DNA of 64,000 nucleotides from Paractinoplanes toevensis (lineage in GTDB: Bacteria > Actinomycetota > Actinomycetes > Mycobacteriales > Micromonosporaceae), in contig NZ_BOQN01000065.1 in assembly GCF_018332695.1 (NCBI RefSeq), forward strand, positions 53,070-117,069, in the 5' to 3' direction. Every line of letters begins with the position of its first letter. Within the stretch, counting starts at the first letter, position 1. The notes beneath the pieces are model-generated. The model did not search any database and was not told the origin of the DNA. It worked only from the letters and a program-made list of their open reading frames with translations. Positions 17,301 to 24,721 of the stretch are shown piece by piece. The position numbers were made by a program, and so were the translations under genes.

Positions 17301-18077
17301 GATCGCGCCGGCGGCGAGGGGGTCGGTCACCTCCGGCGCGGACGCGTCGAACAGACGGGCCACCGAGGTGATCGACGCGGCCAACTCCGGCCCGCCCGCG
17401 TCCTCGCCGACGGTCACCCACGCCGCGCCGTCCGGGAAGGCCGCCCGCACCGCTGGGTCATGCGTCACCATCCGGGCCAGGGTGGTCTTGCCGAAGCCGC
17501 CCGCCCCGACCAGGCCGGTGGTGACGCCGACCGGTCCGGCGTCCGGCGCCAGCACGGCTTCGATCAGCGCGGCGGTCAGGGCCGGGCGGGCAACCTCACT
17601 ACCGTTGAGAGGCGGCACCGACCACACCGGACCGGGCCGGGCGAGCTTGATCAGCGCCTGATAGACCAGCATTTCCAGGCGGGCCGGGTCGGCGGTCGGC
17701 GGCGCGACGGTCACGCTGTCGGCCACCCGGTCACGGAACGCCTGCTGACGAGGCTCGACCGACCCGGAGTCCACGACCGCGAACGCCAGCCGAGGGATGC
17801 CCTTCTCCCCGGCCACCCGGAACTCGAGCTCGGTGTACGACTCAGCCGGGTTGTCGCGCACGGGCGACCCGTAGCATGCACCGGCGATCAGCACGTACAC
17901 GTCGGAGTCCAGGACGGCGTCTCGGCACACCGACGACGGCGGGGAGTCCTCGGCCGTGAAGAATTCCATGTCGATGACCGCGTGCCGAGCGCGGAGGACC
18001 GCGGCCTTGGCCGCCTCCACGTAGGGCCGCAGGTCCGAGGTGTGCGACAGGAAGACTCGCCACGGCCGGCTGGGCAT
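14325..18077 (-). CDS. DUF4062 / NB-ARC / WD40 STAND-class NTPase
   Basis: The 1250-residue protein has three parts. Residues 1-145 resemble DUF4062, a TIR-related domain (VFLSHTSDLRPYVEAA, then YVLIAGACYGS). Residues about 165-400 are an NB-ARC switch ATPase with P-loop GAGGFGKTT (191-199), Walker B LLVVDDVW (270-277), a sensor strand LFTTRQRDL (293-301) and a GRWPVLL motif near 340. A winged-helix-like region follows. From about 640 to the end there are many WD40 blades (PDGSWLAA...VRLWDPR). STAND proteins of this plan act as signal-triggered oligomeric switches, and relatives guard against phage or control cell fate. It begins 3 nt after an ECF sigma gene, so both are one operon. The ligand and output are unknown. 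Confidence 0.9.
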   Translation of the reverse strand: MPSRPWRVFLSHTSDLRPYVEAAKAAVLRARHAVIDMEFFTAEDSPPSSVCRDAVLDSDVYVLIAGACYGSPVRDNPAESYTELEFRVAGEKGIPRLAFAVVDSGSVEPRQQAFRDRVADSVTVAPPTADPARLEMLVYQALIKLARPGPVWSVPPLNGSEVARPALTAALIEAVLAPDAGPVGVTTGLVGAGGFGKTTLARMVTHDPAVRAAFPDGAAWVTVGEDAGGPELAASITSVARLFDASAPEVTDPLAAGAILDRALAGRKALLVVDDVWTAEQVEPFRLGAGVRLFTTRQRDLLRSATAAVEVDQMTPDEARRMIGAGVPGALVEEVLAATGRWPVLLALVGGAVRDGIAHGGDPATEMTAVLDALRVDGITVLDVGDAGSRASAVSRTIDASLRRLAEDERARYFELAVFGEDVIIPGEVIDRLWAYTGKWSSFRSRRFCGRLFAQGLLAGYRRDPDQAQLHDVVRAYLRHRTSDRRADLDRAIVDAHRALAPAGWASLPAGQGYLWSWLPAHLRGAGLHEELDDLLDDPHWLVGKLERIGPAGLEADLLLGARAKLAAVVGQNAHLLGSLDPPGSLAATLASRIPPSLGLADQRDDILGTIDGPCLRPLLPLPDLADTALIRVIPQNDYLIAMLAAPDSSWLAAVGSEIRLIDPAAGTVRHTLPESDSPTGALAVAPDGSWFAAGDWTGSVRLWDPRTAAPLHVFPADQDRVDQFAVAPDGSWLAATSRDGTVRLWDPRSGEHLRTLGLPAAAGARSTALVPAPDGRWLAHTTRVGSRVWDPATGRMLHRLPNSVISVVAVDPAGRWLATYHSRGRIMIWSTSTWTPVARLGERNRSRAAVAPDGRWLAVAHRDTVAVWKTEIWAELRLLGDTGSEVRVLTATPGGQLAAATEEDDEVILWSAGRWERPAFLAGHTEQVHTIVAAPNGTWLATAADDGTIRLWNPAAARAQSGGPEPTVRLSAVSATPGGRVATGTDTSEVHLWNLADGTRSLLAGSEADQLQEIRDIAIAPDGSWIAAAQSETVLVWDRASGEILRRLPAHAAFLVAGPDSSWLAVGGAGLQVWNPRNGHLLETHFGPVTAHAAAADGRILAVAERTGPVSLWAGPGTEPVILHDLGPHAPEPAMAMAPDGSWLVISDGSGDVQIWDCRRRSLRRTIDLGTTFPDSFAVTASGLICTVGHDQTIRLWDPSTGCARTALRVEDELHRVVTSQDRIIVNSARRTYFLQLTEAGTVDGAGML

Positions 18078-18080
18078 GGG

Positions 18081-18986
18081 CTACAGCATGCCAGCGTCCC
18101 TCAAAGATCCAGGCTGAAGGAATCGGGTCAACGCGCCGATCCGGCCGCCGCGCAGGGTCAGCACCATCAGCCCGGCCGGTGCCTCGTCCAGGAAGCAGGC
18201 GAACGCGGGCTGGCCGTTGGCCCGCGTCTCGGCCAGCCGGAGGGCATGACGCCAGGTCGGACTGGCGGCGAGGAAACCGGCGATGGCCTCGCGACCGTGG
18301 TATTCGTGCGGCGCAGGCGGCATCGACAGCCAGGCGTCGTCGGTCAGCAGTCCGAGCAGCGCGGGCAGATCGCGCGCCGAGAACGCCTGCGCGAACCGGT
18401 CGACCAACGCCCTGTCCTGTTCCGCCGCGCCGGCCGGCTCACCCTGCGCGGCCCGGGCGCGCTGCAGCAGCCCTTTCACCACCGTGACGGTCACGCCGAG
18501 CAGGTCGGCGGTCTCCGACAAGGTGTAGCCCAGCACGTCGCGCAGGATCAGCGTGGCCGCCTGGCGGGGCGGCATCCGCTGCAGGCCGGTCACGAACGCG
18601 AGCGACACCGCCTCCCGCATCTCGTAGCGGGCCGCCGGGCCCGGCGCGGTGTCCGGAACGCCGTCCAGCAGGGCGTCCGGGTACGCCTGCAACCAGGTCA
18701 CCTCGCCCAGCCGGGACGGTGCCGGCGGCTCGAACGGCGGCACCGGCGCGGGCACCCGCCGAGAGGCGCCGCGGCGGGCGTTCAGGCAGCGGGTGGTGGC
18801 GATCCGGTAGAGCCAGGTGCGCAGCGACGACCGGCCCTCGAAGCCGTCCAGCCCGCGCCACGCCGCCAGCAGCGTCTCCTGCAGCGCGTCCTCGGCCTCG
18901 GTGCGCGAGCCCAGCATCCGGTAGCAGTGCAGCAGCAGCTCGCGCCGATGCGGCTCGACGAGCTCGGCGAACGCGGAATCGTCCAC
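18081..18986 (-). CDS. ECF sigma factor with C-terminal SnoaL-like domain (SigG/SigJ type)
   Basis: The 301-residue protein contains sigma-70 region 2 (FAELVEPHRRELLLHCYRML, then EDALQETLLAAW) and region 4 (LPPRQAATL-like GLQRMPPRQAATLILRDVLG with LSETADLLGVTVTVVKGLL). An NTF2/SnoaL-like domain of about 100 residues at the C-terminus replaces the need for a separate anti-sigma factor. It should redirect RNA polymerase to a stress or signal regulon. The GTG at 18986 is chosen because AGGA lies 7 nt before it. It is followed after 3 nt by the STAND gene and is divergent from a small NTF2-like gene. Confidence 0.9.
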   Translation of the reverse strand: MDDSAFAELVEPHRRELLLHCYRMLGSRTEAEDALQETLLAAWRGLDGFEGRSSLRTWLYRIATTRCLNARRGASRRVPAPVPPFEPPAPSRLGEVTWLQAYPDALLDGVPDTAPGPAARYEMREAVSLAFVTGLQRMPPRQAATLILRDVLGYTLSETADLLGVTVTVVKGLLQRARAAQGEPAGAAEQDRALVDRFAQAFSARDLPALLGLLTDDAWLSMPPAPHEYHGREAIAGFLAASPTWRHALRLAETRANGQPAFACFLDEAPAGLMVLTLRGGRIGALTRFLQPGSLRDAGML

Positions 18987-19064
18987 CGGCCGATCCTGGC
19001 ACGCCGTTCCGATCCGGCCCGCCCCGGTGTCTCCACCCGTAACCGACCTTCGAGGGAGACACTC

Positions 19065-19415
19065 ATGGCACTGCAGATCGCGCTGGCCTACTACCGGGCC
19101 TGGACCGGCAAGGACCTGGACGCGGCGATAGCGTACGTCGCCGACGACATCGTCTGCGATGCGCCGGCCGGCCGGATCGAGGGCGTCGCCGCCTACCGCG
19201 CCTTCCTGGAACCGTTCGCCCTCTCGCTGATCAGCACCGAACTGATCGCCGCCTACGGCGACGAACAACAGGCGCTGCTGATGTACGACACCGCGTCGCC
19301 ACTGGTCGCGAGTGCCCCGGGCGCCGAGTGCGTGACGGTCACCGGCGGCCGCATCACGTACAGCCGCTTCCTGTTCGATCGGCTGCCGTTCCACCTGGCC
19401 CGGGCCGCCGCCTGA
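19065..19415 (+). CDS. NTF2/SnoaL-like small protein
   Basis: The 116-residue protein starts MALQIALAYYRAWTGKDLDA and shows the cone-shaped NTF2-like pattern (helix AYYRAWTGKDLDAAIAYVAD, strands ending VTVTGGRITYSRFLFD). Such proteins bind small ligands or act as simple isomerases or hydrolases. A GAGGGAGA site lies 6 nt before the ATG. It is divergent from the ECF sigma gene, whose C-terminal domain has the same fold, so it may share ligand sensing or be a regulon member. No catalytic residues can be assigned. Confidence 0.85.
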   Translation: MALQIALAYYRAWTGKDLDAAIAYVADDIVCDAPAGRIEGVAAYRAFLEPFALSLISTELIAAYGDEQQALLMYDTASPLVASAPGAECVTVTGGRITYSRFLFDRLPFHLARAAA

Positions 19416-19494
19416 GCCCGGGGGTTGCGGCGGCGTTCCGGCCGGGCGACAGTGGGTGATCAACGGCTCCCCGCCCATCTCGGAAGGCTCGCCG

Positions 19495-21132
19495 ATGCCC
19501 CGTGCGACGTTGCGCGACCGCCTGGTGTCCCGCCTGCTCAAACTGCCCGGCGAGCCGGGGCCGTTCGGGGTCGACCGCGGGGTGCGCATCCCGCTGAGCG
19601 ACGGGGTGGTGCTCGCCGCCCACCACTACCGCCCGGCCGGGACGCCGGCCGGCACGATCCTGGTCCGCGGGCCGTACGGCCTCGGCGCACCCTTCGCCGA
19701 CCTGTACGCCCGGCCGTACGCGGCCCGCGGCTACCACGTGCTCTTCGTGTCCTGCCGCGGCACGGCGGGCTCGGGCGGCGACTTCGACCCGATGCGCACC
19801 GAGAAGGCCGACGGCCGGGAGGTGGTCGCCTGGCTGGTCGGGCAGTCCTGGTTCACCGGCACGTTCGCCACGATCGGGCCGTCCTACCTCGGCTACACCC
19901 AGTGGGCGCTGCTCGACGACCCGCCCGCCGAGATGGCCGCCGCCGTCATCACCGTCGGACCGCACGACTTCGCCCGGCACGCCTGGGGCAACGGGGCGAT
20001 GAACCTCGACCTGGTCGGGTGGAGCGACATGATGAACCGGCAGCCGCGCACCGACAACCAGCCCGGGCTGCTGCGCGGCCAGCTCGCGCAGATCCTCGGC
20101 GGGCCGGCCCGCAAGCGCGCCCTGCAGTCGGTCTTCACCGACCTGCCGCTGGCCGACGCGGGGGAGCGGCACTACGCGGGCGGCGCGCGCTGGTTCCGCG
20201 ACCGGGTCACCCGGCCGGACATCGACACCGACCCGTACTGGGCGCCGATGCGGCACCGGCCCGCCCTCGACGCCGTGCGGATCCCGATCCTGCTGCACTC
20301 CGGCTGGCAGGACCTGTTCCTCGGCCAGACCTACGACCAGTACCTCCACCTGCGCGAACGTGGCCTGGACGTGGCGCTGACCATCGGGCCGTGGACACAT
20401 CCGGAGGTGATCGGCAAAGGCGCGCCGATCCTCATCCCGGAGGCGCTCGACTGGCTGGCGGCGAAGCTGAACGGGCACACTTTGGCGCGGCGGGCCCCCG
20501 TACGCCTGCAGGTGACCGGCACCAAGCAGTGGCGTGAGCTGGCCGCCTGGCCGCCACCCACCACCGACCTCGCCCTTCACCCGCGGCCCGGCGGCGGCCT
20601 GGGCGAGGAACCACCGTCGGTCGAAGCCGGCTTCACCTTCGACCCGGCCGACCCGACGCCGGCCGTCGGCGGACCCCTGCTCGACGGCGGTGGCGTGGTC
20701 GACGACGGCGCGCTCGCGGCCCGCGCCGACGTGCTGGCGTTCACCGGCGAGCCACTGCCGGCCGCCGTCGAGGTGCACGGCACGCCGGTCGTGGAGCTCG
20801 CGCACCGCACCGACAACCCGCACGCCGACCTGTTCGTACGGGTCAGTGAGGTCGACGCGGACGGCCGCTCGCACAACGTCACCGAGGGCTACCGGCGCCT
20901 CGACCCGGCCCGCGACTCCGAACCGACCCGGCTGACGCTGCTGCCGGTGGCCCACCGGTTCGCGGCCGGCTCCCGCATCCGGCTGCTGATCGCGGGCGGC
21001 TGCTACCCGCAGTTCACCCGCAACCTCGGCACCGACGAGAACCCCGGCACCGGCACAAAGCTGGTGCCGGCCCGCCATCACCTCACGCTCGGCCCGTCCC
21101 GCCTGCTCCTGCCGATCGGGGAGACCGCCTGA
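19495..21132 (+). CDS. CocE/NonD-family alpha/beta hydrolase (X-Pro dipeptidyl-peptidase-like)
   Basis: The 545-residue protein has the CocE/NonD layout. An N-terminal alpha/beta hydrolase carries the nucleophile motif GPSYLG (Ser130), and a C-terminal jelly-roll X-Pro dipeptidyl-peptidase domain starts near residue 330 (HTDNPHADLFVRVSEVD-like). Family members cleave acyl esters, amides or X-Pro peptides. A GGAAGG site precedes the ATG at 19495 by about 7 nt. There is no clear signal peptide. The gene ends directly against a 34-codon fragment of another gene, which marks a rearrangement junction. Confidence 0.88.
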   Translation: MPRATLRDRLVSRLLKLPGEPGPFGVDRGVRIPLSDGVVLAAHHYRPAGTPAGTILVRGPYGLGAPFADLYARPYAARGYHVLFVSCRGTAGSGGDFDPMRTEKADGREVVAWLVGQSWFTGTFATIGPSYLGYTQWALLDDPPAEMAAAVITVGPHDFARHAWGNGAMNLDLVGWSDMMNRQPRTDNQPGLLRGQLAQILGGPARKRALQSVFTDLPLADAGERHYAGGARWFRDRVTRPDIDTDPYWAPMRHRPALDAVRIPILLHSGWQDLFLGQTYDQYLHLRERGLDVALTIGPWTHPEVIGKGAPILIPEALDWLAAKLNGHTLARRAPVRLQVTGTKQWRELAAWPPPTTDLALHPRPGGGLGEEPPSVEAGFTFDPADPTPAVGGPLLDGGGVVDDGALAARADVLAFTGEPLPAAVEVHGTPVVELAHRTDNPHADLFVRVSEVDADGRSHNVTEGYRRLDPARDSEPTRLTLLPVAHRFAAGSRIRLLIAGGCYPQFTRNLGTDENPGTGTKLVPARHHLTLGPSRLLLPIGETA

Positions 21133-21233
21133 CCCTGGCCCTCGGTGTCGAGTACACCCAGGTCGGCCAGTACCTGCCGAAGACGTTCGAGTACGCCGAG
21201 GCGGCCCTGGCCGGCAAGGTCCCCGGTGTCTAG
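21132..21233 (+). pseudogene. 3' remnant of an unidentified gene
   Basis: Just after the CocE stop, in a different frame, about 34 codons read TLALGVEYTQVGQYLPKTFE then YAEAALAGKVPGV and end in TAG. Nearly every codon ends in G or C, which is the coding pattern of this genome. No start codon and no upstream continuation exist because the frame runs into the CocE gene. It appears to be the C-terminal end of a lost gene. Its stop shares the tetranucleotide CTAG (21230-21233) with the stop of the convergent gene. Confidence 0.6.
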
Positions 21234-21946
21234 GTCGTGTAGCCCCCGGTGACGTGCGCCTTCTTCCCGGCGGTGGCGGTCACCTCGTAGGAGTCGCCGG
21301 CCATCGACCGGGTGCCGGCCGAGTGGTTGTACTGCGCCGCGAACGTGTAGCTGCCCGGGGCGAGGGTCGCCCCGGGTTTCAGCGTGAACCGGTAGACGAA
21401 GGTGGACCCGGTGGCGTTCACCGACGAGGTGATCAGCTCGTCGGGGATGGTCGTCCACTGCCCGGCGTCGCGCAGGCCGCGGGTCTTGGCGATCCGCACG
21501 GTGACGTCGAGCGCCGTGATCGTGCCGGTCGTGGCGAGGACGAGGTCGCTCTGCCCCCAGCTCTCGATCGAGTAGCGGTTGAGCGTGCCGGTCGCGGTGA
21601 GGAACCTCGAGGACGACGGCCGCGCCGAGTAGGGCGCCGGCGACGTCGGAACGGGCGGCGGCGACCCGGCCGCCTGCGGTACGGGTGGCGGTGCCGGCGA
21701 GGAAGCCAGGTCGATGCCGGTCACGCCGGCGACCAGCAGCCCGGCCACGGCGACCGCGGCCGCCACCGGCCGGGCCACGTTCAGGGCTCGCCGGGGTCCT
21801 GGCTCGACCGGCCGGAAGAGGGCCATCAGGCGGTTCGGCGCCGTTCCGCGCCGTTGGTTGATCCGGTCGAGCATCGCGCCCCGGTCGGGGGAGTGCCGAT
21901 CGGCCTCGTCATGCAGCACGCTGCGGAGGTCGCGGTCATCGGGCAC
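21230..21946 (-). CDS. single-pass membrane protein coupled to SigE-family sigma factor
   Basis: The 238-residue protein has an N-terminal cytoplasmic segment of about 65 residues (VPDDRDLRSVLHDEADRHSP), one transmembrane helix (VAAAVAVAGLLVAGVTGI), a Pro/Ser-rich linker and an outer domain of beta character. The GTG at 21946 is chosen because GGAGG lies 8 nt upstream; the GTG at 21955 abuts the GGAGG. The start overlaps the sigma-factor gene by 11 bp, so both are co-translated. This is the usual place of an anti-sigma or sigma-linked membrane protein, but no zinc anti-sigma motif is present. Confidence 0.82.
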   Translation of the reverse strand: MPDDRDLRSVLHDEADRHSPDRGAMLDRINQRRGTAPNRLMALFRPVEPGPRRALNVARPVAAAVAVAGLLVAGVTGIDLASSPAPPPVPQAAGSPPPVPTSPAPYSARPSSSRFLTATGTLNRYSIESWGQSDLVLATTGTITALDVTVRIAKTRGLRDAGQWTTIPDELITSSVNATGSTFVYRFTLKPGATLAPGSYTFAAQYNHSAGTRSMAGDSYEVTATAGKKAHVTGGYTT

Positions 21947-22451
21947 GTGTTCCACCTCCTGTCGCTACCGGTAGGTCCTGCAGGTATTCGCTGAGCTGGG
22001 CGGCGCCCCGGGAGGTCTGGCTCTTGACCGCCCCCACCGAGATGCCGAGGATGTCGGCCACTTCCCGTTCCGGCACGTCGAACGCGTACCGCAGCACCAC
22101 GCATTCGCGGCGCCGCTGCGGGAGGCGCCGCAGCGCCGCACGCACGTCGAGGATCGCGGTGGTGTCGGTTTCGGCGGTGCGGCGCAGCAGGCTCAGGCCC
22201 CGCAGCCCGAGCCGCTCGCGGCTCTGCTTCTTGATCCAGTGCCGGGCGAGGTTGGCGAGGATGCCCCGGGCGTAGGCGAGCGGGCTGTCCGCCGCGGACA
22301 CGCGCGGCCAGTGCCGCCAGACCTCGACGAACGCGTCGGCGGCGAGATCGTCGGCGGCCCCGGTCTCGCCGGTCAAAAGGTAAGCAAGCCTGGACAAATC
22401 CGCATGATGAAGTTCGAAGAACCGCCGGAAGGCGCTTTCCGATTCGCTCAC
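21936..22451 (-). CDS. SigE-family RNA polymerase sigma factor
   Basis: The 171-residue protein has sigma region 2 (FFELHHADLSRLAYLLTGET, AADDLAADAFVEVWRHW) and region 4 (LRRLPQRRRECVVLRYAFDV, then REVADILGISVGAVKSQTSRG). It belongs to the short ECF SigE-type group that is abundant in actinobacteria. The GTG start has GGGA 8 nt upstream. The next gene overlaps its end and encodes a membrane protein likely to tune it. It is divergent from thrS. Confidence 0.93.
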   Translation of the reverse strand: MSESESAFRRFFELHHADLSRLAYLLTGETGAADDLAADAFVEVWRHWPRVSAADSPLAYARGILANLARHWIKKQSRERLGLRGLSLLRRTAETDTTAILDVRAALRRLPQRRRECVVLRYAFDVPEREVADILGISVGAVKSQTSRGAAQLSEYLQDLPVATGGGTRAR

Positions 22452-22525
22452 GCGGTGCGTCCCATCTGCTTCCGATCAACCCTCTTTCGGTACGGGGTTC
22501 AGGTGCCCGAAGTTCGACGCGGTGC

Positions 22526-22596
22526 CGCCTGGCCGGTCAGCTCGTGGGAAACCGGCCGGCCAGGCGGAGTCCTTCTATCGGGGGACGACAGGACTC
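22526..22596 (+). promoter_or_regulatory. paired stem-loops in the thrS upstream region
   Basis: An 11-bp perfect stem (CGCCTGGCCGG at 22526 with CCGGCCAGGCG ending 22566) is followed at once by a 7-bp stem (GAGTCCT/AGGACTC, 22567-22596). A third weaker hairpin (GCCGGGAAA with TTTTCCGGC) lies further on before thrS. No T-box consensus was found. They may be leader structure, an upstream terminator, or both. Confidence 0.4.
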
Positions 22597-22701
22597 AGAC
22601 TCACAGTGGCCGCCGCGCCGGGAAAGGTTGCTCGCTCCTCGCGGAATTTTCCGGCCGGATAGCATTCTCAACGGCCCGCTTCCAATCTAAGGAGAACCAC
22701 C

Positions 22702-24681
22702 GTGTCCGCCGCTCCTCTTGTCGTCCCGGCCGGGACCACGGCCTCCGACGCGGTAGCCAAGGCCGGCCTCCCCACGTCCGGCCCCAAGGCCGTCGTGGTG
22801 GTGCGCGACGCTGCCGGCCGCCTGCGCGACCTCGACTGGGCGCCGGAGCTGGACACCGACGTCACGCCGGTGGCGATCGACGAGCCGGACGGGCTCAACG
22901 TGCTGCGCCACTCCACCGCGCACGTGCTGGCCCAGGCCGTGCAGGACATCTTCCCCGAGGCGAAGCTGGGCATCGGGCCGCCGATCACCGACGGCTTCTA
23001 CTACGACTTCGACGTCGAGAAGCCGTTCCAGCCGGACGACCTCGGCAAGCTCGAGAAGCGCATGCAGGAGATCGTGAAGGCCGGCCAGACGTTCCGCCGC
23101 CGGGAGTACAAATCGCTCGACGAGGCCAAGGTCGAGCTGGCCCACGAGCCGTTCAAGCTGGAGTTGGTCGACCTCAAGGGTGACGTCGACGCCAACGAGG
23201 TGATGGAGGTCGGCCACGGCGAGCTGACCCATTACGACAACGTCGACAAGGACGGCAAGCGCGTCTGGGGCGACCTGTGCCGCGGCCCGCACCTGCCGTC
23301 GACCCGCTTCATCCCGGCGTTCAAGCTGATGCGTTCGGCCGCCGCCTACTGGCGCGGCAGTGAGAAGAACCCGCAGCTCCAGCGCATCTACGGGACGGCG
23401 TGGCCGTCCCGGGACGAGCTGAAGGCGTACCTCAATCGACTTGCCGAGGCCGAGCGCCGCGACCACCGCAAGCTGGGCACCGAGCTGGATCTCTTCTCCT
23501 TTCCCGATGAGATCGGGTCGGGTCTCGTGGTCTTCCACCCGAAGGGTGGGGTGATCAAGCGGGAGATGGAGGACTACGTCCGCGCCCGCCACATCGAGGA
23601 GGGCTTCCAGTACGTCGGTTCGCCGCACATCACCAAGGAGGGGCTGTTCCACACCTCCGGGCACCTGCCGTACTACAAGGACACGATGTTCCCCCCGATG
23701 GAGCTGGAGGGGGCGAACTACTACCTCAAGGCGATGAACTGCCCGATGCACAACCTGATCTTCAGGTCGCGCGGGCGGTCCTACCGTGAGCTGCCGATGC
23801 GGCTGTTCGAGTTCGGCACGGTCTACCGCTACGAGAAGTCCGGCGTGGTGCACGGCCTGACCCGGGTGCGCGGCCTGACCCAGGACGACTCGCACTCGTA
23901 CGTCACCGCCGAGCAGGCGCCGGGCGAGATCAAGCACCTGCTCAACTTCGTGCGCTCGCTGCTGGACGACTTCGGCCTGGACGACTACTACCTGGAGCTC
24001 TCCACCCGCGACCCGAAGAGCGACAAGTTCATCGGTTCGGACGAGCAGTGGGACAAGGCCACCAAGGTCCTGTCGGACGTGGCCGCGGAGTCCGGGCTGG
24101 AACTCGTGCTCGACCCGGGCGGCGCGGCCTTCTACGGCCCGAAGATCAGCGTGCAGTGCAAGGACGCGATCGGCCGCACCTGGCAGATGTCGACGATCCA
24201 GTACGACTTCAACCAGCCGGCCCGCTTCGGCCTGGAGTACCAGGCGGCCGACGGCACCCGCCAGGAGCCGGTGATGATCCACTCGGCGAAGTTCGGGTCG
24301 ATCGAGCGGTTCTTCGGTGTGCTGGTCGAGCACTACGCGGGTGCGTTCCCGGCCTGGCTGGCGCCGGTGCAGGTGGTCGGCATCCCGATCCGCGACGACC
24401 ACGCCGACTACCTGGCGTCATTTGTGGAGAAGCTCCGCAAGGAAGGCATCCGGGCCGAGGTCGACTACTCCACCGACCGGATGCAGAAGAAGATCCGCAC
24501 CGCCCAGCAGCAGAAGATCCCATTCATGGCGATCGCCGGCGACGACGACGTGGCGGCCGGCACGGTCTCCTTCCGCTACCGGGACGGCTCGCAGCGCAAC
24601 GGCGTCTCGATCGACGAGGCCGTCGCGCACGTGGCCGAGATCGTCCGCTCGCGCACCAATGTGGGGCCGTCCGCCGCCTGA
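22702..24681 (+). CDS. thrS: threonine--tRNA ligase
   Basis: The 659-residue enzyme charges tRNA-Thr with threonine. An N-terminal TGS domain comes first, then the editing domain with the HxxxH motif (HSTAHVLAQ) and LCRGPHLP, then the class II catalytic core with motif 2 residues (FEFGTVYRYEKSGVVHGLTR). Motif 3 is of the GSIERFFGVL type, and the C-terminal anticodon domain opens with LAPVQVVGIPI. The length fits bacterial ThrRS. The GTG start has an AAGGAGA site 4-6 nt upstream. The roughly 250-bp leader contains several stem-loops. Confidence 0.97.
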   Translation: MSAAPLVVPAGTTASDAVAKAGLPTSGPKAVVVVRDAAGRLRDLDWAPELDTDVTPVAIDEPDGLNVLRHSTAHVLAQAVQDIFPEAKLGIGPPITDGFYYDFDVEKPFQPDDLGKLEKRMQEIVKAGQTFRRREYKSLDEAKVELAHEPFKLELVDLKGDVDANEVMEVGHGELTHYDNVDKDGKRVWGDLCRGPHLPSTRFIPAFKLMRSAAAYWRGSEKNPQLQRIYGTAWPSRDELKAYLNRLAEAERRDHRKLGTELDLFSFPDEIGSGLVVFHPKGGVIKREMEDYVRARHIEEGFQYVGSPHITKEGLFHTSGHLPYYKDTMFPPMELEGANYYLKAMNCPMHNLIFRSRGRSYRELPMRLFEFGTVYRYEKSGVVHGLTRVRGLTQDDSHSYVTAEQAPGEIKHLLNFVRSLLDDFGLDDYYLELSTRDPKSDKFIGSDEQWDKATKVLSDVAAESGLELVLDPGGAAFYGPKISVQCKDAIGRTWQMSTIQYDFNQPARFGLEYQAADGTRQEPVMIHSAKFGSIERFFGVLVEHYAGAFPAWLAPVQVVGIPIRDDHADYLASFVEKLRKEGIRAEVDYSTDRMQKKIRTAQQQKIPFMAIAGDDDVAAGTVSFRYRDGSQRNGVSIDEAVAHVAEIVRSRTNVGPSAA

Positions 24682-24721
24682 TATATGGACGTCGATGCCC
24701 GGTGGTGGCAGGGTGATCATC

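Noticed and set aside
22452..22701. T-box riboswitch upstream of thrS
   Set aside because: The conserved T-box sequence (GGGUGGNACCGCG type) was not found, and the leader is short for a T-box.
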